The notes under the pieces: model-generated | Told to the model about the DNA's origin: nothing | Seen by the model: the letters and a program-made list of their open reading frames with translations, nothing else | Database searches by the model: none | Made by a program: the position numbers and the translations under genes | Source of the DNA: Streptomyces chrestomyceticus JCM 4735 | Lineage (GTDB): Bacteria > Actinomycetota > Actinomycetes > Streptomycetales > Streptomycetaceae | Reading direction: 5' to 3' | Assembly (NCBI RefSeq): GCF_003865135.1 | Contig: NZ_BHZC01000001.1 | Location: forward strand, 4,340,001-4,404,000 | DNA length: 64,000 bases | In this document: one piece after another, positions 52,912-61,607 of the stretch | Layout: each line of letters opens with the position of its first letter | Position numbering within the stretch: position 1 is the first letter of the stretch

Positions 52912-53370
52912 ATGAGCACAGCCGACGACGGCGCGGACCGCAGCCTCGGGCAACTGGTGGCCACGGCCACCGCCGAGATGTCCGCACTGGTGCACGACGA
53001 AATCGCACTGGCCAAGGCCGAGCTGCGGCAGGACGCCAAGCGGGCCGGCATCGGCAGCGCCGCGTTCCTGGTGGCCGGCGCGCTGGCGCTGTTCGCGCTG
53101 CCGGTCCTGAGCTTCGCCGCCGCCTACGGCATCCACAACCTCGGCCTCGGCCTCGCCTGGTCCTTCCTGATCGTGGGCGGTGCCTTCCTGGTCGTCGCCC
53201 TGCTGCTGGTCCTGATCGCGGTCAGCAAGCTCAAGAAGATCAAGAAGCCCGAGAAGACCATCAGTTCGGCCAAGGAGACGGCGGCCGTACTGGGGAACGT
53301 CAAGCCGCATCCGCGGGCGGTCCCCGAGGACCACCCGGTCCTGGAGTCTGTGACACGCTCCTCCGTATGA
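52912..53370 (+). CDS. Phage-holin-like membrane protein (holin superfamily III)
   Basis: A 152-residue protein from ATG 52912 (AGGGAG 6-10 bases upstream). A helical N-terminus (LGQLVATATAEMSALVHDEIALAKAELRQDAKRA) precedes two membrane helices, then a Lys-rich tail (SKLKKIKKPEK). This matches the actinobacterial Phage_holin_3_6 family, which despite the name is a core cell-envelope protein of unknown function. It shares ATGA with the hydrolase gene that follows, so the two are co-translated. Confidence 0.85.
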   Translation: MSTADDGADRSLGQLVATATAEMSALVHDEIALAKAELRQDAKRAGIGSAAFLVAGALALFALPVLSFAAAYGIHNLGLGLAWSFLIVGGAFLVVALLLVLIAVSKLKKIKKPEKTISSAKETAAVLGNVKPHPRAVPEDHPVLESVTRSSV

Positions 53371-54293
53371 CGGCTACCGACAGTTCCGACTCGGTCGTAC
53401 GTCCCGAAGGTCCCTGGACCCACCGGGACGTGGCGGCCAACGGTGCGCGTTTCCACATCACCGAGATGGGTGACGGCCCGCTGGTGCTGTTGCTGCACGG
53501 CTTCCCGCAGTTCTGGTGGACCTGGCGCCACCAGCTCCCGGCGCTCGCCGGAGCGGGTTTCCGTGCGGTGGCGATGGACCTGCGGGGCGTGGGCGGCAGC
53601 GACCGCACGCCCCGCGGCTACGATCCGGCCAACCTGGCCCTGGACATCACCGGGGTCGTACGGTCCCTGGGCGAGCCGGACGCCGCGATCGTCGGGCACG
53701 ACCTCGGCGGCTACCTGGCGTGGACCGCGGCCGTGATGCGGCCGAAGCTGGTCCGGCGGCTGGCGGTGTCCTCGATGCCGCACCCCCGCCGCTGGCGCGC
53801 GGCCATGCTGGCCGACTTCAAGCAGAGCCGGCAGAGCTCCTACGTATGGAACTTCCAGCGGCCCTGGCTGCCCGAGCGCCGGCTGGTGGCGGACGACGCC
53901 GCCCTGGTGGGCCGCCTGATCCGGGACTGGTCCGGGCCGCGGCTGCCCGAGGACGAGGACGTCGAGGTCTACCGGCGGGCGATGAGCATCCCCTCGACGG
54001 CGCACTGCGCGATCGAGCCGTACCGCTGGATGGTCCGGTCGATGGCCCGGCCGGACGGCATCCAGTTCAACCGGCGCATGAAGTGGCCCGTACGGGTGCC
54101 GACGCTGCATCTGCACGGCTCGCTCGACCCCGTGATGCGCGCCCGCAGCGCGGCCGGTTCCGGCGAGTACGTGGAGGCCCCGTACCGCTGGCGGCTCTTC
54201 GACGGGCTCGGGCACTTCCCGCACGAGGAGGACCCGGTGGCGTTCTCCACCGAACTGATCAACTGGCTGAAGGACCCGGAACCGGACCGGTAG
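53367..54293 (+). CDS. Alpha/beta hydrolase, epoxide hydrolase-like (Asp nucleophile)
   Basis: A 308-residue protein from ATG 53367, overlapping the upstream stop. The oxyanion HGFP motif (LLLHGFPQFWW), the nucleophile elbow GHDLGGYLAW with Asp in place of Ser, the acid region HGSLDPVM and the base His in GLGHFPHEEDP make it an Asp-nucleophile hydrolase, so an epoxide hydrolase or haloalkane dehalogenase type rather than an esterase. Lid-domain Tyr residues needed for epoxide opening may be YVWNF or VYRRAM, not confirmed. Substrate is unknown. Confidence 0.85.
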   Translation: MTATDSSDSVVRPEGPWTHRDVAANGARFHITEMGDGPLVLLLHGFPQFWWTWRHQLPALAGAGFRAVAMDLRGVGGSDRTPRGYDPANLALDITGVVRSLGEPDAAIVGHDLGGYLAWTAAVMRPKLVRRLAVSSMPHPRRWRAAMLADFKQSRQSSYVWNFQRPWLPERRLVADDAALVGRLIRDWSGPRLPEDEDVEVYRRAMSIPSTAHCAIEPYRWMVRSMARPDGIQFNRRMKWPVRVPTLHLHGSLDPVMRARSAAGSGEYVEAPYRWRLFDGLGHFPHEEDPVAFSTELINWLKDPEPDR

Positions 54294-54459
54294 ACCGGGC
54301 CGGCGAGGTCCGGGCGGGGCGGGACGCAAGGGCCGGACGGGGCGACACGCCGACCGGATCCGAACGCGCGTATGACGAACAGCCAATTGCCGCCCGCATA
54401 GGCCAATTGACGGGCCGCCGGGCGGTTACGGAGCCCGGGGCCCGGGCAGAGTCGTGGGT

Positions 54460-54657
54460 ATGGGCTGGACGCACGACTACCGTGACGTGGCACGCAACCG
54501 CCGCAGCAACGCCGCTGCCGTGGGCACTCAGGAGAGGGGTTCCTCGGACCTTGTGTCCGGTGAGTCTCCCGGGTTCGCCCACCCGCTGGGCATTCCGCAC
54601 ATCCTGCGCCGCCGCGCGCGCTGGATGACCGCGCGCCTCAAGCATCCACGGACCTGA
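54460..54657 (+). CDS. Small basic hypothetical protein
   Basis: A 65-residue frame, ATG 54460, MGWTHDYRDVARNRRSNAAAVG..., rich in Arg and His with a polar middle (GERGSSDLVSGESPG) and a basic C-terminal helix (ILRRRARWMTARLKHPRT). No known family. It lies between the hydrolase and the convergent MarP gene. It is short and lacks a good ribosome site, so it may not be real. Confidence 0.4.
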   Translation: MGWTHDYRDVARNRRSNAAAVGTQERGSSDLVSGESPGFAHPLGIPHILRRRARWMTARLKHPRT

Positions 54658-54716
54658 CCTCCGCCGGGGCCCCGGGCCAGGGAGCGGCCGCCGCCCCCGC
54701 CCGGTCCGGCGTCCGG

Positions 54717-55916
54717 TCACATCGCGCACCCCTGACTGTCGACCGCCCGCTCGGCGGTACGCCCCTTGGTGATGTCCTCGCGGATCTCGTCGGCGGTCAG
54801 CGCGTAGCCGGTGTGGGCGTCGTCCAGGGACTTGGCGAAGACCACTCCGTACACCTCGCCGCCCGGCGTGAGCAGCGGTCCGCCGGAGTTGCCCTGCCGG
54901 ACCGTGGCGTACAGGGAGTACACATCACGGCCGACCGTGCCGCGGTGGTAGATGTCCGGGCCGTTGGCCTGGATGCGGCTGCGGATACGGGCCGCGCGGA
55001 CGTCGTAGCCGCCGTTCTCCGGGAAGCCGGCGACGATGGCGCCCTTGCCGGTGCTCGCGTCGTCCGCCGCGAAGCGCAGCGCGGGCGCGGGCAGCGACGG
55101 CACGTCGAGCACCGCGATGTCGCGCTCCCAGTCGTACAGGACGACCTTCGCGTCGTACGTCCGGCCCTCGCCGCCTATCTGGACGGTCGGCTCCTTGACG
55201 CCGCCCACCACGTGGGCGTTGGTCATGACCCGGTGCCGCGCGAAGACGAAGCCGCTGCCTTCGAGGACCTTGCCGCAGCTCGGGGCCGTACCGACGACCT
55301 TGACGATGCTCTTGCGGGCCTGGGCCGCGACCGGGCTGCCGGCCAGCTTCGGGTCGGGCGCGGGCACCGAGTGGATCGGCTCGTTCGAGAACGGCGTGAA
55401 GACCTGCGGGAAGCCGTTCTGCGCAAGCACCGAGGAGAAGTCCTGGAACCAGGTGTTCGCCTGTTCCGGCATCACCTGGGAGACACCGAGCAGCACCTTG
55501 GAGTTGCGGACCTCCTTGCCCAGCGTCGGCAGGGAGGTGCGCGCCAGCGCGGAGCCGATCAGCCAGGCGACCAGCAGCATCGCCAGGACGTTGACCAGCG
55601 CGCCGCCGGTGGCGTCCAGGGCGCGCGCCGGTGACCAGGTGATGTAGCGCCGCAGCTTGTTGCCCAGATGGGTGGTCAGCGCCTGCCCCACGGACGCGCA
55701 CACCACCACGACGGCGACCGCCGCGATCACCGCGAAGGTGCCCGGTGTGGCGTCGTCGGTGACCTGGTTCCAGATCACGGGCAGCACATAGACCGCGACC
55801 AGGCCGCCGCCGAGGAAGCCGATCACGGACAGGATGCCGACGACGAAGCCTTGGCGGTAGCCGACGACGGCGAACCACACCGCCGCGAGCAGCAACACGA
55901 TGTCCAGCACGTTCAC
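54717..55916 (-). CDS. MarP-like membrane serine protease with CvpA domain
   Basis: A 399-residue protein from GTG 55916 (VNVLDIVLL). Four hydrophobic helices in the first 130 residues (CvpA/colicin V production domain) precede a trypsin-like domain outside the membrane: catalytic His in TNAHVVGG, Asp in ERDIAVLDV and Ser in GNSGGPL. A pair of Cys (SCGKVL, QGCAM at the C-terminus) is consistent with the redox-sensitive disulfide of MarP. Mycobacterial MarP protects against acid stress by cleaving envelope targets. The gene starts 14 bp after the Nudix gene stop and is part of the nth-Nudix-marP run. Confidence 0.9.
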   Translation of the reverse strand: MNVLDIVLLLAAVWFAVVGYRQGFVVGILSVIGFLGGGLVAVYVLPVIWNQVTDDATPGTFAVIAAVAVVVVCASVGQALTTHLGNKLRRYITWSPARALDATGGALVNVLAMLLVAWLIGSALARTSLPTLGKEVRNSKVLLGVSQVMPEQANTWFQDFSSVLAQNGFPQVFTPFSNEPIHSVPAPDPKLAGSPVAAQARKSIVKVVGTAPSCGKVLEGSGFVFARHRVMTNAHVVGGVKEPTVQIGGEGRTYDAKVVLYDWERDIAVLDVPSLPAPALRFAADDASTGKGAIVAGFPENGGYDVRAARIRSRIQANGPDIYHRGTVGRDVYSLYATVRQGNSGGPLLTPGGEVYGVVFAKSLDDAHTGYALTADEIREDITKGRTAERAVDSQGCAM

Positions 55917-55929
55917 GCCCGCCACCGTC

Positions 55930-56634
55930 TCACGCACGCCGGTCGAGCGGGACCTGCTCGGTGCGGTCCCACGGCCGTTCCCACCCCGCGTAGTGCAGGA
56001 TCCGGTCAATCACCCCGGCCGTGAAACCCCAGACCAGGGCATCCTCGACGAGGAAGGCGGGGCCCACGTGACCGCTGGGGTGGCGGGCCGTCACCCGGTG
56101 CGCGGGGTCCGTGAGGTCCGCCACGGGAACCGTGAAGACCCGGGCGGTCTCCGCCGCGTCCACCGGCCCCACCGGGCTCGGCTCCCGCCACCAGCCCAGG
56201 ACGGGCGTGACGACGAAGCCGCTCACGGGGATGTACAGCCGCGGCAGCACACCGAAGACCTGCACACCCGACGGGTCCAGACCGGTCTCCTCCCACGCCT
56301 CGCGCAGCGCGGCACGCACCGGACCCTCCCTCTCCGGATCGCCGTCCTCCGGGTCGAGGGCGCCGCCGGGGAACGAGGGCTGGCCGGCGTGCGAGCGCAG
56401 GGTGCCCGCGCGCTCCATGAGCAGCAGCTCCGGGCCGCGGTCGCCGTGCCCGAAGAGGACCAGGACGGCGGACTGCCGGCCGCCGCTCTCGGGCGGCAGG
56501 AATCTGCTGAGCTGATGGGGCTCGATCGTGGCGGCGGCGCGCGCGACCGGCGCCAGCCAGTCCGGCAGGCCGTCGGAGCTGACGTCCGTCCCGTACGCCG
56601 CGGTCTTGCCGTACTGCTCCCGTGCGCTCGTCAT
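55930..56634 (-). CDS. Nudix hydrolase, CoA pyrophosphatase type
   Basis: A 234-residue protein from ATG 56634. LLMERAGTLRSHAGQPSFPGG is the UPF0035 CoA-pyrophosphatase signature, followed by the Nudix box (AALREAWEETGL). The metal-binding Glu pair and the Gly-rich N-terminal part of the box are intact. It would hydrolyse CoA or its derivatives to phosphopantetheine and adenosine phosphate, or another nucleoside diphosphate derivative. It follows nth by 10 bp and precedes marP by 13 bp, so these three are one operon. Confidence 0.88.
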   Translation of the reverse strand: MTSAREQYGKTAAYGTDVSSDGLPDWLAPVARAAATIEPHQLSRFLPPESGGRQSAVLVLFGHGDRGPELLLMERAGTLRSHAGQPSFPGGALDPEDGDPEREGPVRAALREAWEETGLDPSGVQVFGVLPRLYIPVSGFVVTPVLGWWREPSPVGPVDAAETARVFTVPVADLTDPAHRVTARHPSGHVGPAFLVEDALVWGFTAGVIDRILHYAGWERPWDRTEQVPLDRRA

Positions 56635-56644
56635 ACGCGCCCCC

Positions 56645-58012
56645 TCAGGCCCTTGGATCGGTGGGATCGATGGTCATGCGGCCGTGGCCGGTCCTCTTGG
56701 GGGTGAGTCCGGCAGCGGGCGGTCCGGTTCCCTTCCGGGGTGTGACGCTTTCGTCCCGCGCGGGGCGGCGCAGGCGGAACGGGCGCCGGCGGGCCGGGGC
56801 CGCGGGCACCGGACACGGGCGGCGTTCAACGGCCCGCCAGCGGCGGCGCGGGCTGTCCCGGATAGTCGGCCGGGGCCGCAGCCGCTGGCCCGGCTGACCG
56901 CCCATCTCGTACTTGAGCAGCTTCTTCGCCTTCTCCGGGTCCAGCTCGCCCTCACCGTACGAAGGGCAGTCGTGCGCAATGGGGCAGGCGCCGCAGGCGG
57001 GCTTGCGGGAGTGGCAGACGCGGCGGCCGTGGAAGACGACGCGGTGCGAGAGCATCGTCCACTCGCTCTTCGGGAAGATCTCGGCGATCTCGGCCTCGAC
57101 CTTCTCCGGGTCCGTCTGCTCCGTCCAGCCGAAGCGCCGGACCAGCCGGCCGAAGTGGGTGTCGACCGTGATGCCCGGTACGCCGAAGGCATTGCCCAGG
57201 ACGACGTTGGCGGTCTTGCGGCCGACGCCCGGCAGCGTCACCAGGTCCTCCAGGCGGCCGGGCACCTCGCCGTCGAAACGGTCCCGTAGCGCCGTCGAGA
57301 GGCCCAGCAGCGACTTCGCCTTGGCCCGGAAGAAGCCGGTCGGCCGGATCAGCTCCTCCAGCCGCTCCGGATCGGCGGCGGCCATGTCCTCCGGGGTGGG
57401 GTAGGCCGCGAACAGCGCCGGGGTGGTCTGGTTGACCCGCAGGTCGGTGGTCTGCGCGGACAGCACCGTGGCGCAGAGCAGCTCGAAGGAGTTGCGGAAA
57501 TCCAGCTCGGGGTGGGCGTACGGATACACCTCGGCCAGCTCGCGGTTCATCCGGCGGGCGCGGCGCACCATGGCGGTACGGGACTCGTCCTTGAAGGCGC
57601 GGGTGGGGGCGGTGGTTGCCTTGGCGGGGGTGGTTCCGGCCGTTTTGGCGGGGGCCTTGGTGGCTGATTTCTTGGCGGGGGTCTTCGGGGCGGCGGTCTT
57701 TGGGGCCGCGGCGGTCTTCTTGGCCGTGGTGCCCCCGGCCGTGGCCTTCTTGGCCGTGGTCTTCTTCGCCGCGGACTTCGCCGCGGTGGTCTTCTTGGCG
57801 GCGGCCGTCTTCGCCGTGGTCTTCTTCGCGGCAGAGGTCCCGGTTGCGGCCGTGTCGGCGGACTTCTTCCGCGTCGTCGCCTTACGCACCTTTTCCCCGG
57901 ATTTCACCGCTTTCGCGGCTTCGGCGGGCGCCTGTTCGCCCACAGCGGAATCACGGCCCGCGCTCACTCGCTCAGCCCCCTTGTCCTGTGCTCTCACCGG
58001 CGTATTGGACAC
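56645..58012 (-). CDS. nth: Endonuclease III with histone-H1-like N-terminal extension
   Basis: The GTG at 58012 gives 455 residues; TAGTCT 6 bases upstream suggests a leaderless transcript. The first 135 residues are Lys/Ala/Thr repeats ([23 protein letters not shown]), followed by the HhH-GPD core: [20 protein letters not shown], the hairpin [14 protein letters not shown] with the catalytic Lys, and Asp in VDTHFGR. The [4Fe-4S] ligands are C-x6-C-x2-C-x5-C ([17 protein letters not shown]). It removes oxidised pyrimidines in base-excision repair. A further 85-residue Arg-rich C-terminal tail follows. Usual Nth proteins are about 210 residues; the N-terminal tail resembles that of TopA in this window. 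Confidence 0.93.
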   Translation of the reverse strand: MSNTPVRAQDKGAERVSAGRDSAVGEQAPAEAAKAVKSGEKVRKATTRKKSADTAATGTSAAKKTTAKTAAAKKTTAAKSAAKKTTAKKATAGGTTAKKTAAAPKTAAPKTPAKKSATKAPAKTAGTTPAKATTAPTRAFKDESRTAMVRRARRMNRELAEVYPYAHPELDFRNSFELLCATVLSAQTTDLRVNQTTPALFAAYPTPEDMAAADPERLEELIRPTGFFRAKAKSLLGLSTALRDRFDGEVPGRLEDLVTLPGVGRKTANVVLGNAFGVPGITVDTHFGRLVRRFGWTEQTDPEKVEAEIAEIFPKSEWTMLSHRVVFHGRRVCHSRKPACGACPIAHDCPSYGEGELDPEKAKKLLKYEMGGQPGQRLRPRPTIRDSPRRRWRAVERRPCPVPAAPARRRPFRLRRPARDESVTPRKGTGPPAAGLTPKRTGHGRMTIDPTDPRA

Positions 58013-58018
58013 TCGGCC

Positions 58019-58024
58019 AGACTA
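58019..58024 (-). promoter_or_regulatory. -10 box of a probably leaderless nth transcript
   Basis: TAGTCT (58024-58019 on the minus strand) lies 6 bases before GTG 58012. Confidence 0.5.
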
Positions 58025-58194
58025 AGGCCACCCACTGACATCCGGTCCGATCACCGGTGCCCGTGGGTCCAATCGGCCCCCTGCCGTATGGCTTGCGCCA
58101 CGGGTCCGGCATCCTTGTGATTGATCGCACTGTTTTGCATTCCGGCATGATGGGGACCAAGGTCCCTTTGAGCATGTCGACAAGGAGAGATCTC

Positions 58195-58869
58195 GTGGAC
58201 GACGTTCTGCGGCGCGCACCGCTCTTCGCGGCGCTCGACGATGAGCAGGCGGCCGAGCTGCGCGCCTCGATGGGAGAGGTCACGCTCGCCCGCGGCGACG
58301 CCCTGTTCCACGAAGGGGACCCGGGCGACCGCCTGTACGTGGTCACCGAGGGCAAGGTGAAGCTGCACCGCACCTCCCCGGACGGACGGGAGAACATGCT
58401 CGCGGTGCTCGGCCCCGGTGAGCTGATCGGCGAGCTCTCCCTGTTCGACCCGGGCCCGCGTACCGCCACCGCCACCGCACTGACCGAGGTCAAACTGCTG
58501 GGCCTGGGCCACGGCGACCTGCAGCCCTGGCTCAACGCCCGCCCGGAGGTCGCCACGGCGCTGCTGCGCGCCGTCGCGCGCCGCCTGCGCAAGACCAACG
58601 ACCAGATGTCCGACCTGGTCTTCTCCGACGTGCCGGGCCGCGTGGCCCGCGCGCTCCTGGACCTGTCGCGCCGCTTCGGCGTGCAGTCCGAGGAGGGCAT
58701 CCACGTCGTGCACGACCTCACGCAGGAGGAGCTGGCCCAGCTCGTCGGCGCCTCGCGCGAGACGGTCAACAAGGCCCTCGCGGACTTCGCGGGCCGCGGC
58801 TGGCTGCGCCTGGAGGCGCGCGCGGTGATCCTGCTGGACGTGGAGCGCCTGGCGAAGCGCTCGCGCTGA
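58195..58869 (+). CDS. crp: Crp/Fnr-family cAMP receptor protein
   Basis: GTG 58195 is chosen: GGAG lies 7-8 bases upstream and the 224-residue product equals the length of Crp in other streptomycetes. The cNMP-binding domain includes GDALFHEGDPGDRLYVVTEGKVKL, the phosphate-binding GELIGELSLFDPGPRTATATAL, and a C-helix; the winged helix with DLTQEELAQLVGASRETVNKALADF follows. In Streptomyces, Crp controls germination and secondary metabolism, binding DNA with cAMP. It is divergent from nth, with 182 bp between the starts, and is followed by a strong hairpin terminator. Confidence 0.95.
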   Translation: MDDVLRRAPLFAALDDEQAAELRASMGEVTLARGDALFHEGDPGDRLYVVTEGKVKLHRTSPDGRENMLAVLGPGELIGELSLFDPGPRTATATALTEVKLLGLGHGDLQPWLNARPEVATALLRAVARRLRKTNDQMSDLVFSDVPGRVARALLDLSRRFGVQSEEGIHVVHDLTQEELAQLVGASRETVNKALADFAGRGWLRLEARAVILLDVERLAKRSR

Positions 58870-58899
58870 CGCGTACCGGCTGCACAGCACAGGGCAGCA

Positions 58900-58937
58900 C
58901 GAAAGGGTCCTTCTCCTGCGGGAGCGGGACCCTTTCG
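58900..58937. terminator. Bidirectional hairpin after crp
   Basis: CGAAAGGGTCC (58900-58910) pairs perfectly with 58927-58937 around a 16-base loop that itself can pair. It lies between the crp stop and the converging agmatine deiminase stop at 58959, so can serve both. Confidence 0.75.
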
Positions 58938-58958
58938 CGTGAAACCGGCCGAACGGCC

Positions 58959-59978
58959 CTACGGCACCCTCGGCCGCTGCTGCGTGGCGCAGTGGATGCC
59001 GCCCCCGCCCTCACCGGCCGCGTCGATCGGGATCTGCCGGATGTCGCGGCCCGGGTGCAGGTCGCGCAGCACCCCGGCCGCCCGGTCGTCGGCCCGGCGG
59101 TCACCGAACCGCGGCAGGACCACCACGCCGTTCGCCACGACGTGGTTCAGGTACGAGGTGAGGAACTCCGGGCCGCGCTCCCCGATGGCGTACGGGTCGG
59201 GCTCCGCGATCTCGACGATCTCCAGGCGCCTGCCCCGGGCGTCGCGGGCCTCCGCCAGGACGCCGCGGGCCTGCTCGTACGCCCGGGTCCAGACATCCGG
59301 GCCGTCCCCGTGCCAAGGACGGTTCAGCAGCACGACACCGGGTGCCGCGAAGCGCGCGAGACCGTCGATGTGGCAGTCCGTGACGTCTTCGCCCCGTACG
59401 CCGTCGACCCAGATCACCCGGGAGACGCCCAGCACGCGGCGCAGCTCGCGCTCGATCCCCGCCCGGGTGCTGCCGGGGTTGCGGTTGGGGTTGACCAGGG
59501 AACTCTCGGCGGCGAGCAGCGTGCCTTCGCCGTCCACCTCGAAGGAGCCGCCCTCGGCCGTGAGGGCGGCGTCGACCCGGGGGATGCCCTCGTGGCGCAG
59601 CAGGTTCCGGGCGACGAGCGCGTCGTTCGGGTGGCGCTGCTTGCCGCCCCAGCCGTTGAAGTGGAAGTCGACGCCCATCCGGGCGGCGGCGCCCTCCGGC
59701 GCGTCCGGCCGGGTCACGAAGACCGGCCCGGTGTCCCGTATCCACAGGTCGTCGACCGGCACCGGCACGATCCCGACCGACGTACCGCAGGCCCGGCGGG
59801 CCCGTACCTCCTCCTCGGGGCCGGCCAGCAGGACGACCGGCTCGTACTCGGCGAGGGTGCGTGCCAGCCGCGCGATGTCGCGCTGCACGGCGGGCGCCAG
59901 GTCGCCCCAGAGGGAGCCCGAGGGCGGCCACGCGAGATATATGCCGTCGTGCGGCTCCCATTCGGCAGGCATGCGCAT
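58959..59978 (-). CDS. Agmatine deiminase family protein
   Basis: ATG 59978 is chosen: GGAGGAG lies 9 bases upstream and ATG 59996 has none. The 339-residue protein has the guanidino-modifying fold of agmatine/peptidylarginine deiminases: the catalytic Cys330 in GGGGIHCATQQ, His in TDCHIDGLARF with Asp, and WIRDTGP. It would convert agmatine to N-carbamoylputrescine and ammonia. It faces a TetR gene across a perfect palindrome, suggesting control by that regulator. Confidence 0.92.
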   Translation of the reverse strand: MRMPAEWEPHDGIYLAWPPSGSLWGDLAPAVQRDIARLARTLAEYEPVVLLAGPEEEVRARRACGTSVGIVPVPVDDLWIRDTGPVFVTRPDAPEGAAARMGVDFHFNGWGGKQRHPNDALVARNLLRHEGIPRVDAALTAEGGSFEVDGEGTLLAAESSLVNPNRNPGSTRAGIERELRRVLGVSRVIWVDGVRGEDVTDCHIDGLARFAAPGVVLLNRPWHGDGPDVWTRAYEQARGVLAEARDARGRRLEIVEIAEPDPYAIGERGPEFLTSYLNHVVANGVVVLPRFGDRRADDRAAGVLRDLHPGRDIRQIPIDAAGEGGGGIHCATQQRPRVP

Positions 59979-59998
59979 GGCCGATCGCTCCTCCATTC

Positions 59999-60018
59999 CT
60001 GACTGAAATTTCAGTCAG
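59999..60018. promoter_or_regulatory. Perfect 20-bp palindromic operator between agmatine deiminase and TetR genes
   Basis: CTGACTGAAA followed by its exact reverse complement. It lies 21 bases upstream of the deiminase start and 66 bases upstream of the TetR start. Such TGACTGA-type palindromes are typical of TetR-family operators. Confidence 0.85.
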
Positions 60019-60083
60019 CCACTTTCCGACGGTAGCACCGGGCGGGCCCGGCCGCGACCGGGTACGGAGTACGGTGGGCGACT

Positions 60084-60677
60084 GTGTCCGAGCGCCGACT
60101 GCAGATCCTGGAAGCCGCGACCCGCACCATCGCGCGGAGCGGCGTACGCGGCCTGCGGGTGGAGGAGATCGCGGCCGCGGCCGGCGTCTCCACCGGGCTG
60201 ATCTACTACCACTTCGGCGGCCGGGCCGAGCTGCTCCGCCGCACCCTGGACTTCATCGGCGAACGCGCCGAACGCTGCACGGCGCCGGACCCGGAGACCG
60301 TCCGCACGGCGGGCCCGCGCGCGCAGTTGGAGGAGATGCTGCTGCGCGAGCTCCAGGGCACCCCGGAGCTGGTGGAGAACAGCACCGCCTGGGGCGAGTT
60401 CCAGTCCAGCGCCGTCTTCGACCCCGGACTGCGGGAGCAACTGCGCGAGGCGACCCGGCAGTGGACGGACGACGTGGCCGACCTCGTACGGGAGGCGCAG
60501 GCCGCCGGTACGGCCGACCGGAACGTCCCGGCGGCCGACGCCGCCGAGCGGCTGACCGCGCTGGTGGAAGGGCTCAGCACGCGCTGGCTCAGCGGCTCGG
60601 TCCCCTTGGAGCGCGCCCGCGAGCTGTTGCGCGGCGGCATCGAACGCGAACTGGGCCCGGCGGCGGAAACGGACTGA
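60084..60677 (+). CDS. TetR-family transcriptional regulator
   Basis: A 197-residue regulator from GTG 60084. The TetR helix-turn-helix is complete: RRLQILEAATRTIARSGVRGLRVEEIAAAAGVSTGLIYYHFGGRAELLRRTL. The C-terminal ligand/dimer domain is helical, without a clear family match. It diverges from agmatine deiminase, and a perfect palindrome lies between them; the simplest reading is that the protein represses both its own gene and the deiminase, and that agmatine or a polyamine relieves it. TACGGT 8 bases before GTG may be a -10 box of a near-leaderless transcript. Confidence 0.88.
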   Translation: MSERRLQILEAATRTIARSGVRGLRVEEIAAAAGVSTGLIYYHFGGRAELLRRTLDFIGERAERCTAPDPETVRTAGPRAQLEEMLLRELQGTPELVENSTAWGEFQSSAVFDPGLREQLREATRQWTDDVADLVREAQAAGTADRNVPAADAAERLTALVEGLSTRWLSGSVPLERARELLRGGIERELGPAAETD

Positions 60678-60770
60678 GGCGGCAGCGGCCCGGGGGCCGG
60701 GCACCGCCCCCGGGCCCGTACTCCTCTGGACCGGCCCCCTGGATCGCCCCCTGAACCGGGCTCCCCCGAA

Positions 60771-61607
60771 TCAGCCCTCGATCAGCCCGTGCTCCCCGAG
60801 ACAGTCCAACTGCGCCCGTACGGACAGCTCGGCCGCGGGCCACAGCATGCGGTCCACGTCCGCGTACACGCTCGCGACGACCTCCGAGGGCGTGCGGTAC
60901 CCCGCCTCGACCGCCGTCTCGACCTGCGCCAGCCGGTTGGCGCGGTGCGCGAGGTAGAACTCGATCGCGCCCTGGGCGTCGCTCAGTACGGGCCCGTGGC
61001 CGGGGAGGACGGTCGTGACGCCGTCGTCGACGGTCAGGGACCGCAGCCGCCGCAGCGAGTCCAGGTAGTCGCCCAGCCGGCCGTCCGGGTGCGCGACGAC
61101 GGTGGTCCCGCGGCCCAGGATCGTGTCGCCGGTCAGCACGGCGGCGTCGGCCGGGAGGTGGAAGGAGAGCGAGTCGGCGGTGTGCCCGGGGGTCGGTACG
61201 ACCCGCAGCTCCAGGCCACCGGTGGTGATCACGTCCCCGGCGGCCAGCCCCTCGTCGCCCAGGCGCAGCGCCGGGTCCAGGGCCCGTACCGGGGAGCCGG
61301 TCAGCTCGGCGAAACGTTCCGCTCCCTCGGCGTGGTCCGGGTGACCGTGCGTCAGCAGGGTGAGGGCGACCCGCTTCCCGGCCTGCTCGGCGGCGTCCAC
61401 GACCGCCTTGAGGTGGGTCTCGTCCAGCGGCCCGGGGTCGATGACGACGGCCACGTCGGCGTCCGGCTCGGCGACGATCCAGGTGTTGGTGCCGTCCAGG
61501 GTCATCGGGGACGGGTTCGGGGCGAGCACGCACCGGGCGCGGTCGGTGGCGGGTCCGGCGATGTCCCCGGCGCGGGGCCGGCCGGGCAGGGCGGCTGCGT
61601 ACGTCAT
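60771..61607 (-). CDS. MBL-fold hydrolase (LACTB2-like)
   Basis: A 278-residue metallo-beta-lactamase-fold protein. The metal motif is LTHGHPDHAEG (HxHxDH), followed by His in TPGHTADS, Asp in LTGDTILG, and His in VLPGHGPVL; these are all present. A C-terminal winged helix (AQLDCLGEHGLI) follows, as in LACTB2-type endoribonuclease-like proteins. ATG 61607 overlaps the Nudix stop (ATGA), so it is translationally coupled. The substrate is unknown. Confidence 0.88.
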   Translation of the reverse strand: MTYAAALPGRPRAGDIAGPATDRARCVLAPNPSPMTLDGTNTWIVAEPDADVAVVIDPGPLDETHLKAVVDAAEQAGKRVALTLLTHGHPDHAEGAERFAELTGSPVRALDPALRLGDEGLAAGDVITTGGLELRVVPTPGHTADSLSFHLPADAAVLTGDTILGRGTTVVAHPDGRLGDYLDSLRRLRSLTVDDGVTTVLPGHGPVLSDAQGAIEFYLAHRANRLAQVETAVEAGYRTPSEVVASVYADVDRMLWPAAELSVRAQLDCLGEHGLIEG

